A stretch of DNA of 33,266 nucleotides from Clostridiales bacterium (lineage in GTDB: Bacteria > Bacillota > Clostridia > Oscillospirales > Oscillospiraceae). Below, in pieces: positions 13,034-23,226 of this stretch; positions within the stretch are counted from its first letter, which is position 1, and every line of letters starts with the position of its first letter. Both the position numbers and the translations under genes were made by a program. The DNA is taken from positions 1-33,266 of the forward strand of contig JAJQBL010000155.1 of the NCBI GenBank assembly GCA_021203325.1. Reading direction: 5' to 3'. Under the pieces are notes generated by a model. It had not been told where the DNA came from. It worked only from the letters and a program-made list of their open reading frames with translations, and did no database searches.

Positions 13034-13924
13034 ATGAAACAGCAGAATCCGGATTACAGAGAGCAGATTGCCCACGGGGATTCCCTGCTCCCCGTGAGCT
13101 ACTACTGCTGCCACATACCGGGAAAGTTTCGCACCGTGCCCCTCCACTGGCATGAGGAGGTGGAGTTCACTTATATCGAAGTGGGCAGCGCCCAGTACAC
13201 CATTGATTTCGAGACCTTCCCGGCGGAGACAGGAGATTTGCTCCTGCTCTCACCTCAGGCACTGCACGGCGTCCAACAGCGGCAGGGGGAAACGATGACC
13301 TCCCACACCCTGGTGTTTCACCTGAACTTTCTGGGCTGTCTGATACCGGACATCTGCACCGTGAAATACCTGAACCCGATCCTCAGCGGGAAATGCCACC
13401 TCATCCCTGTCGTGAAGCCCGGCCACCCGGGCTATGAGGGGATGAAAGGGTGGTTTCTGGAGGCCTGTCAGGTGTTTCATGAAAAGGGCGAGGCCTATGA
13501 GCTGCGCACCAGGGCGTGCTTGACGGAGCTGCTGGCCGCTGCCTATCTCCACGGATGCGTGGAAACGACGGAGCGGAATGCCGGCAGCCTGTATGCGGAG
13601 GAAAAGCTGAAGGAACTGCTGACCTATATCCAGGCGCATTATAGCGACCCCATTTCCATCCGGGAGCTGGCGGAGGTCTGCCATTTCAGCGAGACGTACC
13701 TGATGCGCTTCTTCCGCAGGTATACCGGAATCACCTGTGTGGAATTTATCAACCGCTACCGGCTCTCCAGAGCCGCCGCCGCCCTGGAGGAAACGAACCT
13801 GCCAATCATGAACGTGGCGCTGGAGAACGGCTTTCGGAACGTCTCCTACTTTGATCGACTGTTTCAGAAACAGTTTGGGCGGACCCCCGGCGCCTACCGG
13901 AAGGAGAGCCGCCAAAGCCCCTGA
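13034..13924 (+). CDS. AraC-family transcriptional regulator with cupin N-terminus
   Basis: The protein is 296 aa. The N-terminal cupin (VPLHWHEEVEFTYIEVGSAQY and GDLLLLSPQALHGV) would bind a sugar-type ligand. The C-terminal double helix-turn-helix starts near residue 190 (LLTYIQAHYSDPISIRELAEVCHFSETYLMRFFRR, then IMNVALENGFRNVSYFDRLFQKQFGRTPGAYR). GGGAGG lies 8 nt before the ATG. It is divergent from the GH13 gene across 153 bp that contain direct repeats next to the GH13 -35. The inferred role is local sugar-responsive activator of the GH13 gene. It is only distantly similar to the regulator at 10169-11020. Confidence 0.9.
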   Translation: MKQQNPDYREQIAHGDSLLPVSYYCCHIPGKFRTVPLHWHEEVEFTYIEVGSAQYTIDFETFPAETGDLLLLSPQALHGVQQRQGETMTSHTLVFHLNFLGCLIPDICTVKYLNPILSGKCHLIPVVKPGHPGYEGMKGWFLEACQVFHEKGEAYELRTRACLTELLAAAYLHGCVETTERNAGSLYAEEKLKELLTYIQAHYSDPISIRELAEVCHFSETYLMRFFRRYTGITCVEFINRYRLSRAAAALEETNLPIMNVALENGFRNVSYFDRLFQKQFGRTPGAYRKESRQSP

Positions 13925-13972
13925 ACGGGGGACGACGGCCAGCCTGTTCACAAATTATTAAAGAAAAAGTGG

Positions 13973-14001
13973 TTGACAAAATAGGGCGCCGGTGCTATGA
14001 T
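13973..14001 (+). promoter_or_regulatory. Strong promoter for a rightward non-coding transcript
   Basis: TTGACA (13973-13978), 17-bp spacer and TATGAT (13996-14001). No protein gene with a ribosome binding site follows within 400 bp. Confidence 0.75.
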
Positions 14002-14007
14002 GAGGTT

Positions 14008-14155
14008 GCTTCAAAGAACACGCTTGCGAGACGTTCAGCCGATTTGCTCTCAGCCAGCCGCCGCCCACAGGCGGGGGCTGACCGGTTGATGTGCATCCGT
14101 TTCCGGCTTTTCCTTGAAAAAAACTCCCCCACCGCGGCTTGCCGGTGGGGGAGTT
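14008..14155 (+). ncRNA. Candidate structured RNA, about 150 nt, unidentified
   Basis: From the predicted start the transcript can fold into a long rod. TTCAA near the 5' end pairs with TTGAA at 14113-14118, GAGACG pairs with CGTTTC, and TCAGCCG pairs with CGGTTGA. They enclose an apical TCAGCC...GGCTGA hairpin with a GC-rich CCGCC-CACA-GGCGG tip. The 13-bp hairpin at 14122-14155 would end it, although the plus-strand T-tract is weak. A rod with internal loops recalls 6S RNA, but it is short for that family and I cannot confirm it. It might alternatively be an untranslated leader of the permease. Confidence 0.4.
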
Positions 14156-14213
14156 CACTTTGCCTGAAAACAGCGCTGCGTGGCCGCTCCACCTGTGAGA
14201 AACAGCCACACAT
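14117..14213 (-). ncRNA. Candidate leftward small RNA, about 97 nt, with promoter at 14220-14248
   Basis: On the minus strand TTGACA (14248-14243), 17 bp and TATACT (14225-14220) form a near-perfect promoter. The transcript would end at a perfect 13-bp hairpin (AACTCCCCCACCG with CGGTGGGGGAGTT) followed by seven Ts (14123-14117), an excellent terminator. In between, GTGGC pairs with GCCAC. No start codon has a ribosome binding site. It faces the rightward transcript and shares the hairpin with it. Confidence 0.6.
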
Positions 14214-14345
14214 AATAATAGTATAATGCCGAAAAGGGAAGCTGTCAACGGGGAAAACACACAAAATCGTGAAAATCCCCATTTTTTTCGGGAATTTCTC
14301 CCGCCTTTGTACAGAAACAACATGGACGGGGAGATCCCCCCCCGT

Positions 14346-14354
14346 GTTATAGTT
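14346..14354 (+). promoter_or_regulatory. Extended -10 promoter candidate of the permease
   Basis: TGTTATAGT is an extended -10 without a good -35. ACGGGG...CCCCGT forms an inverted repeat directly upstream (about 14325-14345). In the leader, GTTGGA/TCCGAC forms a small hairpin before the GAGGGAG ribosome binding site. Confidence 0.4.
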
Positions 14355-14417
14355 AGACGATAGGGTTGGACGCCGTCCGACGCTGCCAAAATTTCATAGA
14401 AAGATTGAGGGAGTACA

Positions 14418-15773
14418 ATGAGCAACAATTCCGTTCCCGAAGAGGGCATCCGCCACGCATTCCAGGAGCTTGGCACGCCCAAAACCCTGGTTTTGGGCCT
14501 CCAGCATATGTTCGCCATGTTTGGCGCCACCATCGTGGTGCCCATCCTGGTGGCAGGCTACTTTGGCCTGGAGTCCGCCGACCTGATTCAGCTGACCCTG
14601 TTCTGCGCCGGATTCGGCACGCTGTTTTTCCACCTGTGTACCAAGTTTAAGGTGCCCGCCTTTTTGGGCTCCTCCTTCGCCTTCCTGGGGGGCTTTGCCT
14701 CTGTGGCTGCCTTGGACACCGGCATTTACGCCGACATGGAGGCGGCAGACAAGCTGAGCTATGCCTGCGGCGGCATTGTGGTGGCCGGTCTGCTGTACCT
14801 GGTGCTGGCCGCCATCATTCAGCTGGTGGGGGTCAAGCGGGTCATGCGGTTCCTGCCCCCGGTGGTCACCGGCCCCATCATCATCCTGATTGGCCTGTCC
14901 CTGGCCAGCTCCGCCGTTGACAGCGCCTCCTCCAACTGGTTCCTGGCCATTGTGGCCCTGCTGATCATCGTTGTCGCCAACATCTGGGGCAAGGGCATGG
15001 TGAAGATCATCCCCATCCTGCTGGGCGTGGTGGGGGCCTATGTGGTGGCCCTGGTGATGATGGCCCTGGGCTTCACCAACCCGGACGGCTCCGCCATCAT
15101 TGACTTCTCCGGCGTCGCCGCGGCGGTGTCCTCCGGCATCTCCGGCTTCATCGGCCTGCCCAAGTTCAGCCTGGCCAAGTTCGACCTCACCGCCATCCTG
15201 GTGATGGCCCCCATCGCCGTCGCCACCATGATGGAGCATATCGGCGACATCTCCTCCATCTCCGCCACCACCGGCGAGCACTATGTGGAGGACCCCGGCC
15301 TCCAGCGCACCCTGCTGGGCGACGGCATCGCCACTGCCCTGGCCGGCCTGATCGGCGGCCCCGCCAACACCACCTATGGCGAGAACACCGGCGTCCTAGC
15401 CCTGTCCAAGGTGTATGACCCCATGGTGATCCGTCTGGCGGCCATCTATGCGGTGGTGCTGTCCCTGCTGCCGGTGGCGGCGCAGTTCATCGGCTCCATC
15501 CCCAGCGCCATCATCGGCGGCGTCTCCTTCGTGCTGTACGGCATGATCTCCGCCATCGGCGTACGGAACATGGTGGAGAACCACGTGGACCTGACCAACA
15601 GCCGCAACCTGATCATCGCGGCCCTGATTCTGGTCTCCGGTCTGGGCTTCTCCGACGGCATCACCTTCCAGGTGGCCGGCACCCCCATCACCCTGACCGC
15701 CCTGGCCGTGGCCGCGCTGGTGGGCGTTGTGACCAACGCCATCCTGCCCGGCAAGGACTACGAGCTGGACTGA
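14418..15773 (+). CDS. Uracil/xanthine permease (NCS2 family, UraA-like)
   Basis: The 451-aa integral membrane protein has about 14 hydrophobic segments. It shows the NCS2 signatures: LGLQHMFAMFGATIVVPIL near the N-terminus (the QH motif), MEHIGDISSISATTG in TM8 with the substrate-contacting Glu, and GPANTTYGENTGVLALSKVYDP in TM10. UraA-type members import uracil by proton symport; xanthine/uric acid members share the fold, and the HMFAMFGA plus GPANTTYGEN pattern favours uracil. GAGGGAG lies before the ATG. No pyrimidine genes are adjacent. It ends at a strong terminator. Confidence 0.9.
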   Translation: MSNNSVPEEGIRHAFQELGTPKTLVLGLQHMFAMFGATIVVPILVAGYFGLESADLIQLTLFCAGFGTLFFHLCTKFKVPAFLGSSFAFLGGFASVAALDTGIYADMEAADKLSYACGGIVVAGLLYLVLAAIIQLVGVKRVMRFLPPVVTGPIIILIGLSLASSAVDSASSNWFLAIVALLIIVVANIWGKGMVKIIPILLGVVGAYVVALVMMALGFTNPDGSAIIDFSGVAAAVSSGISGFIGLPKFSLAKFDLTAILVMAPIAVATMMEHIGDISSISATTGEHYVEDPGLQRTLLGDGIATALAGLIGGPANTTYGENTGVLALSKVYDPMVIRLAAIYAVVLSLLPVAAQFIGSIPSAIIGGVSFVLYGMISAIGVRNMVENHVDLTNSRNLIIAALILVSGLGFSDGITFQVAGTPITLTALAVAALVGVVTNAILPGKDYELD

Positions 15774-15797
15774 TTGCAGCAATCCCCTGACACAGCG

Positions 15798-15834
15798 CGC
15801 CCCCTTCCGCCGTCGGCGGGAGGGGGCGTTTTTG
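15798..15834 (+). terminator. Terminator of the permease
   Basis: CGCCCCCTTCCGCC / GGCGGGAGGGGGCG stem with a GTC loop, followed by TTTTT. Confidence 0.92.
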
Positions 15835-15885
15835 CGGCGGAGTGGATTTCTCTCTCCCCGGTCTGCATTTTGTCGAAAAATAGAC

Positions 15886-15914
15886 TTGACGAAAAAGCGT
15901 TCCAAGCGTATACT
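15886..15914 (+). promoter_or_regulatory. Promoter of the XRE-cupin regulator
   Basis: TTGACG (15886-15891), 17 bp and TATACT (15909-15914). Confidence 0.85.
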
Positions 15915-15963
15915 ATAACAGTTGTTTCGTGCAAGATTTCGGGAGAAAAAGAGAGGAAACCCC

Positions 15964-16536
15964 ATGACTATCAATGAAGCTGTCGCCGTCAACGTGCGGA
16001 GAGAACGCAAGGCAAAGGGCCTGAGCCTGGACCGGGCCGCCAAGCTGACCGGTGTCAGCAAAAGTATGCTGGGCCAAATCGAACGGGGCGAGGTGAACCC
16101 CACCGTCTCCGTCCTGTATAAAATCGCCTCCGGGCTGGAGCTGGACTGCGGCGTCCTGCTGGAGATCCCGGTCCCGGCGGTGGAGTTTGTCTCCTCCACC
16201 AACGGCGCCAACCGCAAGGAGGACGGCGGCAAGGTGACGATTTACCCCCTCTTCCCGTCGGATGCCGCCCAGACCTTCAGCATTTACCGGATGCGGCTGC
16301 TGACCAGCGGCCGCTATCAGGCCCCCGCCCGACAGCCCGGCACGATGATTTTCATCACCGTCTACTACGGCACCCTGCTGCTCACCGTGGACGGCGAGCA
16401 GTACCGCCTGACCAGGGGGGACTCCCTCCGGTTCCGGGCGGACCAGCCCTACGAGCTGTACAACCGGGACATTCAGGTGTGTGAGTGTCAGGTGACGGTC
16501 AACGCCCCAAAGGGGGGCAGCGCCGCATCTTTTTGA
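15964..16536 (+). CDS. XRE-family regulator with C-terminal cupin domain
   Basis: The protein is 190 aa. The Cro/C1-type helix-turn-helix is at residues about 8-65 (VRRERKAKGLSLDRAAKLTGVSKSMLGQIERGEVNPTVSVLYKIASGL). The C-terminal half is a cupin barrel (YYGTLLLTVDGEQYRLTRGDSLRFRADQPYELYN). Such proteins usually sense a small ligand and regulate amino-acid, polyamine or transport genes. The start at 15964 follows GAGAGGAAA; an upstream frame has no ribosome binding site. It has its own promoter and terminator, so it is monocistronic. The target genes are not evident. Confidence 0.9.
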   Translation: MTINEAVAVNVRRERKAKGLSLDRAAKLTGVSKSMLGQIERGEVNPTVSVLYKIASGLELDCGVLLEIPVPAVEFVSSTNGANRKEDGGKVTIYPLFPSDAAQTFSIYRMRLLTSGRYQAPARQPGTMIFITVYYGTLLLTVDGEQYRLTRGDSLRFRADQPYELYNRDIQVCECQVTVNAPKGGSAASF

Positions 16537-16541
16537 AAAAT

Positions 16542-16579
16542 AAGCCTGCCGCCGGAGACCCGGTCGGCAGGCTTTTTTT
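16542..16579 (+). terminator. Terminator of the XRE-cupin gene
   Basis: AAGCCTGCCG and CGGCAGGCTT form a 10-bp stem followed by a run of Ts. The tract overlaps the stop codon of the convergent esterase gene. Confidence 0.9.
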
Positions 16580-17465
16580 ACAGGAAGTTCCGGAAGAAGC
16601 CACACTCCTCATCGTTGCACAGCTTTGCGTCCTCCGTCTTGATGTTGCAGTGGAACACATGGCCCAGAGGCGGCCGGGCAGCGTCCCCGTAGAAGCGCAG
16701 CACGAAGGGCACGCTGTTGACCATCAGCGCCGCCTGTAACAGCGGGGTCTGGTCCTGCAAAAAGTCCCCGGTGGCGGTCATGAAGAAGGCGGGGGGAAAC
16801 TGGGGGGTGATGTAGCGGATCACGCTGATGGACGCCAGCTCCTCCGGCGTCCCATGCTCCGGCAGGAGGTCCGCCATCAGCAGCCGGTTCAAATCGTCGC
16901 CCTCCCCATCCGTAGCGATTTGATACACGCCGCAGTTCAGGGCGACGGCGGTGGGGACAAAGCCCTCCGGCGGCCGGAAGGGGAATTGGGCGCTGTAGTC
17001 CGGGTTGGTGCAGAAATCGGCATACAGCCCCAGAAGGTGCCCTCCGGCGGAGTCCCCAACGCCAAAGACGTGGCCGGTGTCAAAGCCGTAGGCCTCCCCG
17101 TGGGTCAGCACCCAGGCAAAGACCAGGTTGGTGTCCTCCAGCGGCGCGGGGAACTGGAACTCCGGCGCCAGGCGGTAGGTGAAGTTCACCACGGCGAAGC
17201 CCCGCTGGGCCAGGTTCATGCAATAGAACTGGTACCGCTCCTTATCGCCGTAGACCCAGCCGCCGCCGTGGACGCTGACGATGACGGGGAGCTTCTGCCC
17301 GTCGGCCGCCCTGGGTCGGTACACGTCCAGCACCTGCCAGTGGGGGTCAGGGCCGTAGGGAATGTCGTCAAACCGCCGGATGTCCTCCGGGGTGGTGAGT
17401 CCGGCGTCCCGGATGTTATCCCCCTCGGTGAATCTGGCGCGGACGAGGTCGCTTGTCTGTGACAT
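16578..17465 (-). CDS. Alpha/beta hydrolase, HSL-type esterase/lipase
   Basis: The 295-aa cytosolic enzyme has HGGGWVYG (oxyanion hole, about residue 65), GDSAGG (nucleophile Ser elbow, about residue 138), TGDFLQDQT (probable catalytic Asp) and GHVFH (catalytic His). The HGGGW plus GDSAGG pair defines the hormone-sensitive-lipase / BD-FAE-like group acting on short acyl esters or carbohydrate esters. The start at 17465 is set by AAAGGAGG at 8 nt; the longer frame lacks a ribosome binding site. It is monocistronic and divergent from the DUF4830 gene. Substrate unknown. Confidence 0.88.
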   Translation of the reverse strand: MSQTSDLVRARFTEGDNIRDAGLTTPEDIRRFDDIPYGPDPHWQVLDVYRPRAADGQKLPVIVSVHGGGWVYGDKERYQFYCMNLAQRGFAVVNFTYRLAPEFQFPAPLEDTNLVFAWVLTHGEAYGFDTGHVFGVGDSAGGHLLGLYADFCTNPDYSAQFPFRPPEGFVPTAVALNCGVYQIATDGEGDDLNRLLMADLLPEHGTPEELASISVIRYITPQFPPAFFMTATGDFLQDQTPLLQAALMVNSVPFVLRFYGDAARPPLGHVFHCNIKTEDAKLCNDEECGFFRNFL

Positions 17466-17646
17466 ACTGTTTCCTCCTTTGTGGTTGGGAGCCGCTGCAT
17501 GGAGCGATACCCTGATTTTTTCCATCCGACGGATGGGGTGTCATGTTTGGCCTGTCCCTCCCATAGAGTGATGATGGCCTCCCATGAACTGCGCCCCGGC
17601 GCAGGCTCATGGCGGGCAATCTTGCAGCGTTTGGGGAGGATACGAT

Positions 17647-18105
17647 ATGGTTTTTTCCGTCAGGCAGGCGGGCCGCAGGGCGATGGCCTGCGCCGCCGTC
17701 CTTCTGGCCCTGCTACTCTGCTGGTGGGCGGGCAGCATGGCCCCCGGCGAAGCCGCCGCACAGCAGGCCATGCCCTCTTTGACAGAAATCGAGGCGCAGC
17801 GGGCCTTTTTGGAGGGCTACGGCTGGGAGGTGGCCCAGCAGCCCACCTGCGACTATGTTTCGCTGCCCGACCCGTTCACCGACGAGTATGACGATTACCT
17901 CGCCTTACAGGAGGACTGCGGCTTCTCCCTGACCGACTACGCCGGCGCAACCGTGCTGCGCTGCACCTATGAGGTTTTGAATTACCCGGGTGCAGCGCAG
18001 TATGTTTACGCAGACCTGCTGACCTGTGACGGCGTCATCGTCGGCGGCGACATCCGTTCCAGCGCCCTGGACGGCTTCATGCACAGCCTGCACTATCCCG
18101 CCTGA
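17647..18105 (+). CDS. DUF4830 domain-containing exported/membrane-anchored protein
   Basis: The protein is 152 aa. A basic N-terminus (MVFSVRQAGRRAM) precedes a hydrophobic segment (ACAAVLLALLLCWWAGSM, about residues 14-31), so it is a signal peptide or anchor. The rest matches the DUF4830 pattern: AQRAFLEGYGWEV, LPDPFTDEYDDYLALQEDCGF, LTDYAGATVLRCTYEVLNYPG and VIVGGDIRSSALDGFMHSL. The family is common in sporulating Clostridia and has no known function. GGGGAGG precedes the ATG. It is convergent with the mscS-like gene, with only 8 bp between. Confidence 0.85.
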   Translation: MVFSVRQAGRRAMACAAVLLALLLCWWAGSMAPGEAAAQQAMPSLTEIEAQRAFLEGYGWEVAQQPTCDYVSLPDPFTDEYDDYLALQEDCGFSLTDYAGATVLRCTYEVLNYPGAAQYVYADLLTCDGVIVGGDIRSSALDGFMHSLHYPA

Positions 18106-18113
18106 GGGGCAGG

Positions 18114-18908
18114 TCACTTGGCCTGATGGACAATGATGTGGTTGTAGGTCATGATTACGCCGTTGCGGTCGAAGTAGACCTTGATGTTTTCCAGCAGGTC
18201 GAAATAGACGTCCCAGTAGTGGGCGTTCACCGTCCACACGCGGACCACATAGGTGATGGAGCTTTCGCCGTAGCTCTTCACCCGGACGAAGGGGGGCAGC
18301 GGGTCATCCTGGGTGTACTCGGTGGCGGCAATGGCCTCCTGGATGGCAGTCTTGACGCTTTCTATCGGGGACTCATAGGCGGCGGTGATTTCCAGATCCA
18401 CCCGGCGCTTCCCCTCTACGGAGCAGTTGGTGATGGAGGTGGAGGAGATGGTGTCGTTGGGGATGGTCACCCGCTTGTTGTCGATGGTGTTCAGCACGGT
18501 GTTGAACAGGCCAATCTCCAGCACGGTGCCTTCCTTATCCCCGGCAATGATGTAGTCCCCCACCAGGAAGGGCTTCGTCCAAAGCATCAGGATGCCGCCG
18601 AACAGGTTGGACAGGGCGTTCTGGGCGGCCAGTGCGAAGGCTGCGGACAGCACCGAGGCGAAGGCCACGATGGAGCTGGTGTTGAAGCCCATGGAGTTGG
18701 CAATGATCAGGATGGCGCAGAAGTAAATCAGCACCTTCAGCACCGGCTTGATGAACTTGACCAGGGTGGACTCCAGGTGGGACTTGTCCAGCAGCTTGGT
18801 GGTCGCGTTCAGCAGGAACCTTGCCGCCAGCAGGCAAATCAGAGCGGTAAAGATCACGGGCAAAATGCTGCCCGTCAGGACGGTTAACACGGTTTCCAGT
18901 TCAATCAT
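18114..18908 (-). CDS. Small-conductance mechanosensitive channel, MscS family
   Basis: The 264-aa protein has three N-terminal transmembrane segments. TM1 is at about residues 8-30. The pore-lining helix TM3 is Ala/Gly-rich (SIVAFASVLSAAFALAAQNALSNLFGGI, residues about 77-104). The beta domain follows (FLVGDYIIAGDKEGTVLEIGLFNTVL and IPNDTISSTSITN) and then the C-terminal alpha/beta domain. It acts in the plasma membrane as a hypo-osmotic release valve. AAAGGAGA lies 8 nt before the ATG. It sits behind the tuf terminator and is probably transcribed separately. Confidence 0.93.
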   Translation of the reverse strand: MIELETVLTVLTGSILPVIFTALICLLAARFLLNATTKLLDKSHLESTLVKFIKPVLKVLIYFCAILIIANSMGFNTSSIVAFASVLSAAFALAAQNALSNLFGGILMLWTKPFLVGDYIIAGDKEGTVLEIGLFNTVLNTIDNKRVTIPNDTISSTSITNCSVEGKRRVDLEITAAYESPIESVKTAIQEAIAATEYTQDDPLPPFVRVKSYGESSITYVVRVWTVNAHYWDVYFDLLENIKVYFDRNGVIMTYNHIIVHQAK

Positions 18909-18989
18909 GATTCATCTCTCCTTTAGTTTCGTTCAGCGGAACCGATTCGACAAGAACAGTATACCCTCTGTCCGCCCGGAACGCAAGCG

Positions 18990-19026
18990 AAAAAACAGCC
19001 AGACCTGCCGAAACAGATCTGGCTGT
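18990..19026 (-). terminator. Terminator of tuf / str operon
   Basis: On the minus strand ACAGCCAGATCTG and CAGGTCTGGCTGT arms, with one wobble, are followed by TTTTTT. Confidence 0.92.
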
Positions 19027-19055
19027 GAAAGGTTTGGTTTTGTCAGGTCAACAAT

Positions 19056-20258
<1,203 letters not shown>

Positions 20259-20316
20259 TGGGATTTCCTCCTTACAATTATGAATAGAGAGTCATAGTTT
20301 TTTCGGCTATACGCCT

Positions 20317-20350
20317 ATTGTATCCTATTGCGTCAAAAAATGCAATAGGA
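20317..20350 (-). promoter_or_regulatory. tuf-proximal promoter inside a 9-bp inverted repeat
   Basis: On the minus strand TTGCAT (20345-20340), 17 bp and TACAAT (20322-20317) form the promoter. The spacer and -35 lie within a perfect inverted repeat, TCCTATTGC (20350-20342) and GCAATAGGA (20331-20323), around 10 nt. The same hairpin could also act on fusA read-through. Confidence 0.7.
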
Positions 20351-20383
20351 TTTTCATGATAGAATCCAGGATTTATACCTGAT

Positions 20384-20413
20384 ACGGTGCAGGCGGCAGT
20401 GCCGCCGCACCGT
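20384..20413 (-). terminator. Hairpin downstream of fusA
   Basis: ACGGTGC and GGCGGC arms close on an AGT/ACT loop with one bulged base. The minus-strand T-tract is poor, so this may be a weak attenuator or a processing site between fusA and tuf rather than a full terminator. Confidence 0.45.
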
Positions 20414-20423
20414 TTTGTGAGCA

Positions 20424-22505
20424 TCAGTCCCGCTTGGAACGACCGGAGATGATGTCCGCCGCGATGGACTTGGGCACTTCCTCATAGTGGGAAGGCTCCA
20501 TGGTGTACTGGCCGCGGCCCTGGGTACGGGAGCGCAGGTCGGTGGCATAGCCGAACATATTGCTCAGCGGCACGAAGGCGTCCACCTGGGTGGCGCCGTT
20601 CCGGGGCTCCATGCCCTGAATCATGCCGCGGCGGCTGTTCATGTCGCCGATAACGTCGCCGATATACTCGTCGGGGGCGGTGACGCAGACCTTCATGATG
20701 GGTTCCTGGAGGACGGGGTCCGCCTTGCGCATGGCCTCCTTGAAGGCCATGGAACCGGCGATCTTGAAGGCCATCTCAGAGGAGTCCACCTCGTGATAGG
20801 AGCCGTCGTACAGCGTGACCTTCACGTCCACCACCGGGTAGCCGGCCAGTACGCCGGCCTGGAGTGCGCCCTGGATACCGGCGTCCACCGCAGGGATAAA
20901 CTCCTTGGGGACGGCGCCGCCCACCACGGCGTTGGTGAACTCGTAGCCCTTGCCGGACTCGTTGGGCTCCACGATGATCTTGACGTGACCATACTGGCCG
21001 CTGCCGCCGCTCTGGCGCTTGTACTTGGTCTCCTGGTCCACCTTTTTGCGGATGGTCTCCTTATAGGCCACCTGGGGCGCGCCCACGTTGGCCTCCACCT
21101 TGAACTCACGGAGCAGACGGTCCACGATGATCTGCAGATGCAGCTCGCCCATGCCGGCAATGATGGTCTGACCGGTTTCCTCGTCGGTGTAGGTCTTGAA
21201 GGTGGGGTCCTCCTCCGCCAGCTTCATCAGGGCCACGGTCATCTTTTCCTGACCGACCTTGGTCTTGGGCTCGATGGCAACGCGGATGACCGGCTCCGGG
21301 AACTCCATGGACTCCAGGATGACGGGGTGATTCTCGTCGCACAGGGTGTCGCCGGTGGTGGTGTTCTTCAGGCCCACAGCGGCGGCGATGTCGCCGGAGT
21401 AGACCTTCTCGATGTCCTCACGGTGGTTGGCGTGCATCTGGAGGATACGGCCGATCCACTCCCGCTTCCCCTTGGTGGAGTTCAGCACGGAGGAGCCGGT
21501 ATCCAGCTGGCCGGAATACACGCGGAAGAAGGTCAGGCGGCCCACATAGGGGTCGGTCATGATCTTGAAGGCCAGGGCGCTGAAGGGGGCGCTGTCGTCG
21601 GACTCCCGCTCCTCCTCCGCGTCGGTCTCGGGGTTGACGCCCTTGATGGCGGGGATGTCGGTGGGGGCGGGCATATAGTCCACGATGGCGTCCAGCAGCT
21701 TCTGCACGCCCTTGTTCCGGTAGGAGGTGCCGCAGACGACGGGGACGATCTTGTTGTCAATGCAGCCCTTGCGGATGGCGGCCTTGATCATGTCCACCGG
21801 AATTTCTTCCTCTTCCAGCACCATCATCATGATGTCATCGTCTACGTCGGCGATCTCGTCCAGCATCTTCTGACGATACTCCTGGGCCTTTTCCAGCATA
21901 TCTTCGGGGATCTCCTCGACACGCATATCCTTGCCCATATCGTCATAGTAGACGTCGGCCTTCATCTCTACCAGGTCGATGATGCCGCGGAAGTCCGCCT
22001 CAGCGCCGATGGGCAGCTGGATGGCCACGGCGTTGGCCTTCAGGCGATCATGCACCATGTCCAGAACATGGTAGAAGTTGGCGCCCATAATGTCCATCTT
22101 GTTGACGTAAATCATGCGGGGCACATGGTAGTTATCAGCCTGACGCCAGACCGTCTCAGACTGAGGCTCGACGCCGCCCTTGGCGCACAGAACGATCACG
22201 CTGCCGTCCAGCACACGCAGGGAACGCTCGACCTCCACAGTGAAGTCCACATGGCCCGGGGTATCAATGATGTTGATACGGTGGTCACGCCAGAAACAGG
22301 TGGTGGCAGCAGAGGTGATGGTGATGCCCCGCTCCTGTTCCTGAACCATCCAGTCCATGGTGGCGGCGCCGTCATGCACCTCACCAATCTTGTAATTGAC
22401 ACCGGTGTAGTAGAGAATACGTTCTGTGGTTGTGGTCTTGCCTGCGTCGATATGAGCCATGATGCCGATATTTCTGGTCTTTTCCAGGCTTGTTTTTCTA
22501 GGCAT
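20424..22505 (-). CDS. fusA: Translation elongation factor G
   Basis: The 693-aa ribosomal translocase GTPase has G1 [13 protein letters not shown], the switch region [13 protein letters not shown]3 DTPGHVDFT and G4 NKMD, followed by domains II-V including the EF-G domain IV segment [10 protein letters not shown]. The length is normal and there is no frameshift. It lies 50 bp downstream of rpsG in the conserved str order. The ribosome binding site AAGGAG precedes the ATG. Confidence 0.99.
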   Translation of the reverse strand: MPRKTSLEKTRNIGIMAHIDAGKTTTTERILYYTGVNYKIGEVHDGAATMDWMVQEQERGITITSAATTCFWRDHRINIIDTPGHVDFTVEVERSLRVLDGSVIVLCAKGGVEPQSETVWRQADNYHVPRMIYVNKMDIMGANFYHVLDMVHDRLKANAVAIQLPIGAEADFRGIIDLVEMKADVYYDDMGKDMRVEEIPEDMLEKAQEYRQKMLDEIADVDDDIMMMVLEEEEIPVDMIKAAIRKGCIDNKIVPVVCGTSYRNKGVQKLLDAIVDYMPAPTDIPAIKGVNPETDAEEERESDDSAPFSALAFKIMTDPYVGRLTFFRVYSGQLDTGSSVLNSTKGKREWIGRILQMHANHREDIEKVYSGDIAAAVGLKNTTTGDTLCDENHPVILESMEFPEPVIRVAIEPKTKVGQEKMTVALMKLAEEDPTFKTYTDEETGQTIIAGMGELHLQIIVDRLLREFKVEANVGAPQVAYKETIRKKVDQETKYKRQSGGSGQYGHVKIIVEPNESGKGYEFTNAVVGGAVPKEFIPAVDAGIQGALQAGVLAGYPVVDVKVTLYDGSYHEVDSSEMAFKIAGSMAFKEAMRKADPVLQEPIMKVCVTAPDEYIGDVIGDMNSRRGMIQGMEPRNGATQVDAFVPLSNMFGYATDLRSRTQGRGQYTMEPSHYEEVPKSIAADIISGRSKRD

Positions 22506-22555
22506 TAAAATTGCTCCTTAAACTCGAAACTCGCAACGAATCAATGGGGACGTCA

Positions 22556-23026
22556 TTACCAGCGGTAGTGGGCGAAGGCCTTGTTGGCCTCGGCCATCTT
22601 GTGGACGTCCTCGCGCTTCTTCACGGCGTTGCCGGTATTGTTGGCGGCGTCCATGATTTCGCCGGCCAGGCGCTCCTTCATGGTGGCCTCGCCGCGGTTG
22701 CGGGCGTAGGTGGTCAGCCAGCGCAGACCCAGGGTCTGACGGCGGGCCGGGCGCACCTCAATGGGCACCTGATAGTTGGAACCGCCCACGCGGCGGCTCT
22801 TGCATTCCAGGCTGGGCATAATGTTCTCCATTGCCGCCTGGAACACCTCCAGACCGTCCTTGCCGGTCTTTTCCTGGATGATGTCGAAAGCGCCGTATAC
22901 AACCTTCTGCGCCACACCCTTCTTGCCATCCAGCATAACGCTGTTGACCAGCTTGGTGACCAGCACAGAATGGTAAACAGGATCGGGCAGAATCTCCCGC
23001 TTGGGTACATTTCCTCTTCTGGGCAC
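22556..23026 (-). CDS. rpsG: 30S ribosomal protein S7
   Basis: The protein is 156 aa, the standard bacterial length. It starts at GTG ([11 protein letters not shown] follows), with AAGGAGGG 7-8 nt upstream; an upstream ATG at 23044 would overlap the ribosome binding site. It binds the 3' major domain of 16S rRNA and nucleates head assembly ([48 protein letters not shown]). In other bacteria S7 represses its own operon. The 200-bp leader upstream contains several hairpins. Confidence 0.98.
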   Translation of the reverse strand: MPRRGNVPKREILPDPVYHSVLVTKLVNSVMLDGKKGVAQKVVYGAFDIIQEKTGKDGLEVFQAAMENIMPSLECKSRRVGGSNYQVPIEVRPARRQTLGLRWLTTYARNRGEATMKERLAGEIMDAANNTGNAVKKREDVHKMAEANKAFAHYRW

Positions 23027-23226
23027 TTTACTTCCCTCCTTCATATTAAAATGATTTCATAGGTACTCGAAAGTGAGTCACTTCCGTGTCCGGGCGGCGG
23101 AGCCGCCCCTGTGCCTGCCTGAAATTTACCCACGGAGCCAACGGCTCCAATCTATGAATAAACATCATGGCAAGGCGTTTGCCTTGCGCAAATGCGCAAA
23201 AGTTTCAAATGCTGCGGCGAAGAGAG
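23027..23226 (-). promoter_or_regulatory. rpsL-rpsG intercistronic leader with three hairpins
   Basis: This stretch is unusually long for a str operon. On the minus strand it shows AAGGC-AAAC-GCCTT, GGAGCC-GTT-GGCTCC and GGGCGGC-TCC-GCCGCCC in series. No gene and no consensus promoter is seen. It is a candidate S7 feedback site or RNA-processing region, by analogy with the rpsL-rpsG spacer of enteric bacteria. That role is inference. Confidence 0.45.

Noticed and set aside
14008-14155. Naming the rightward RNA as 6S RNA
   Set aside because: The rod fold and a few short motifs are suggestive, but the length is below the usual range and no covariance search is possible here.
13995-14282. 95-codon minus-strand frame across the small-RNA region
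   Set aside because: No RBS, and it crosses a strong hairpin terminator with seven Ts.
20487-22508. Long open frame (673 codons) antisense to fusA
   Set aside because: It is a mirror of a high-GC coding sequence: His/Gly/Val/Leu-rich with no domain and no RBS. fusA is unambiguous on the other strand.
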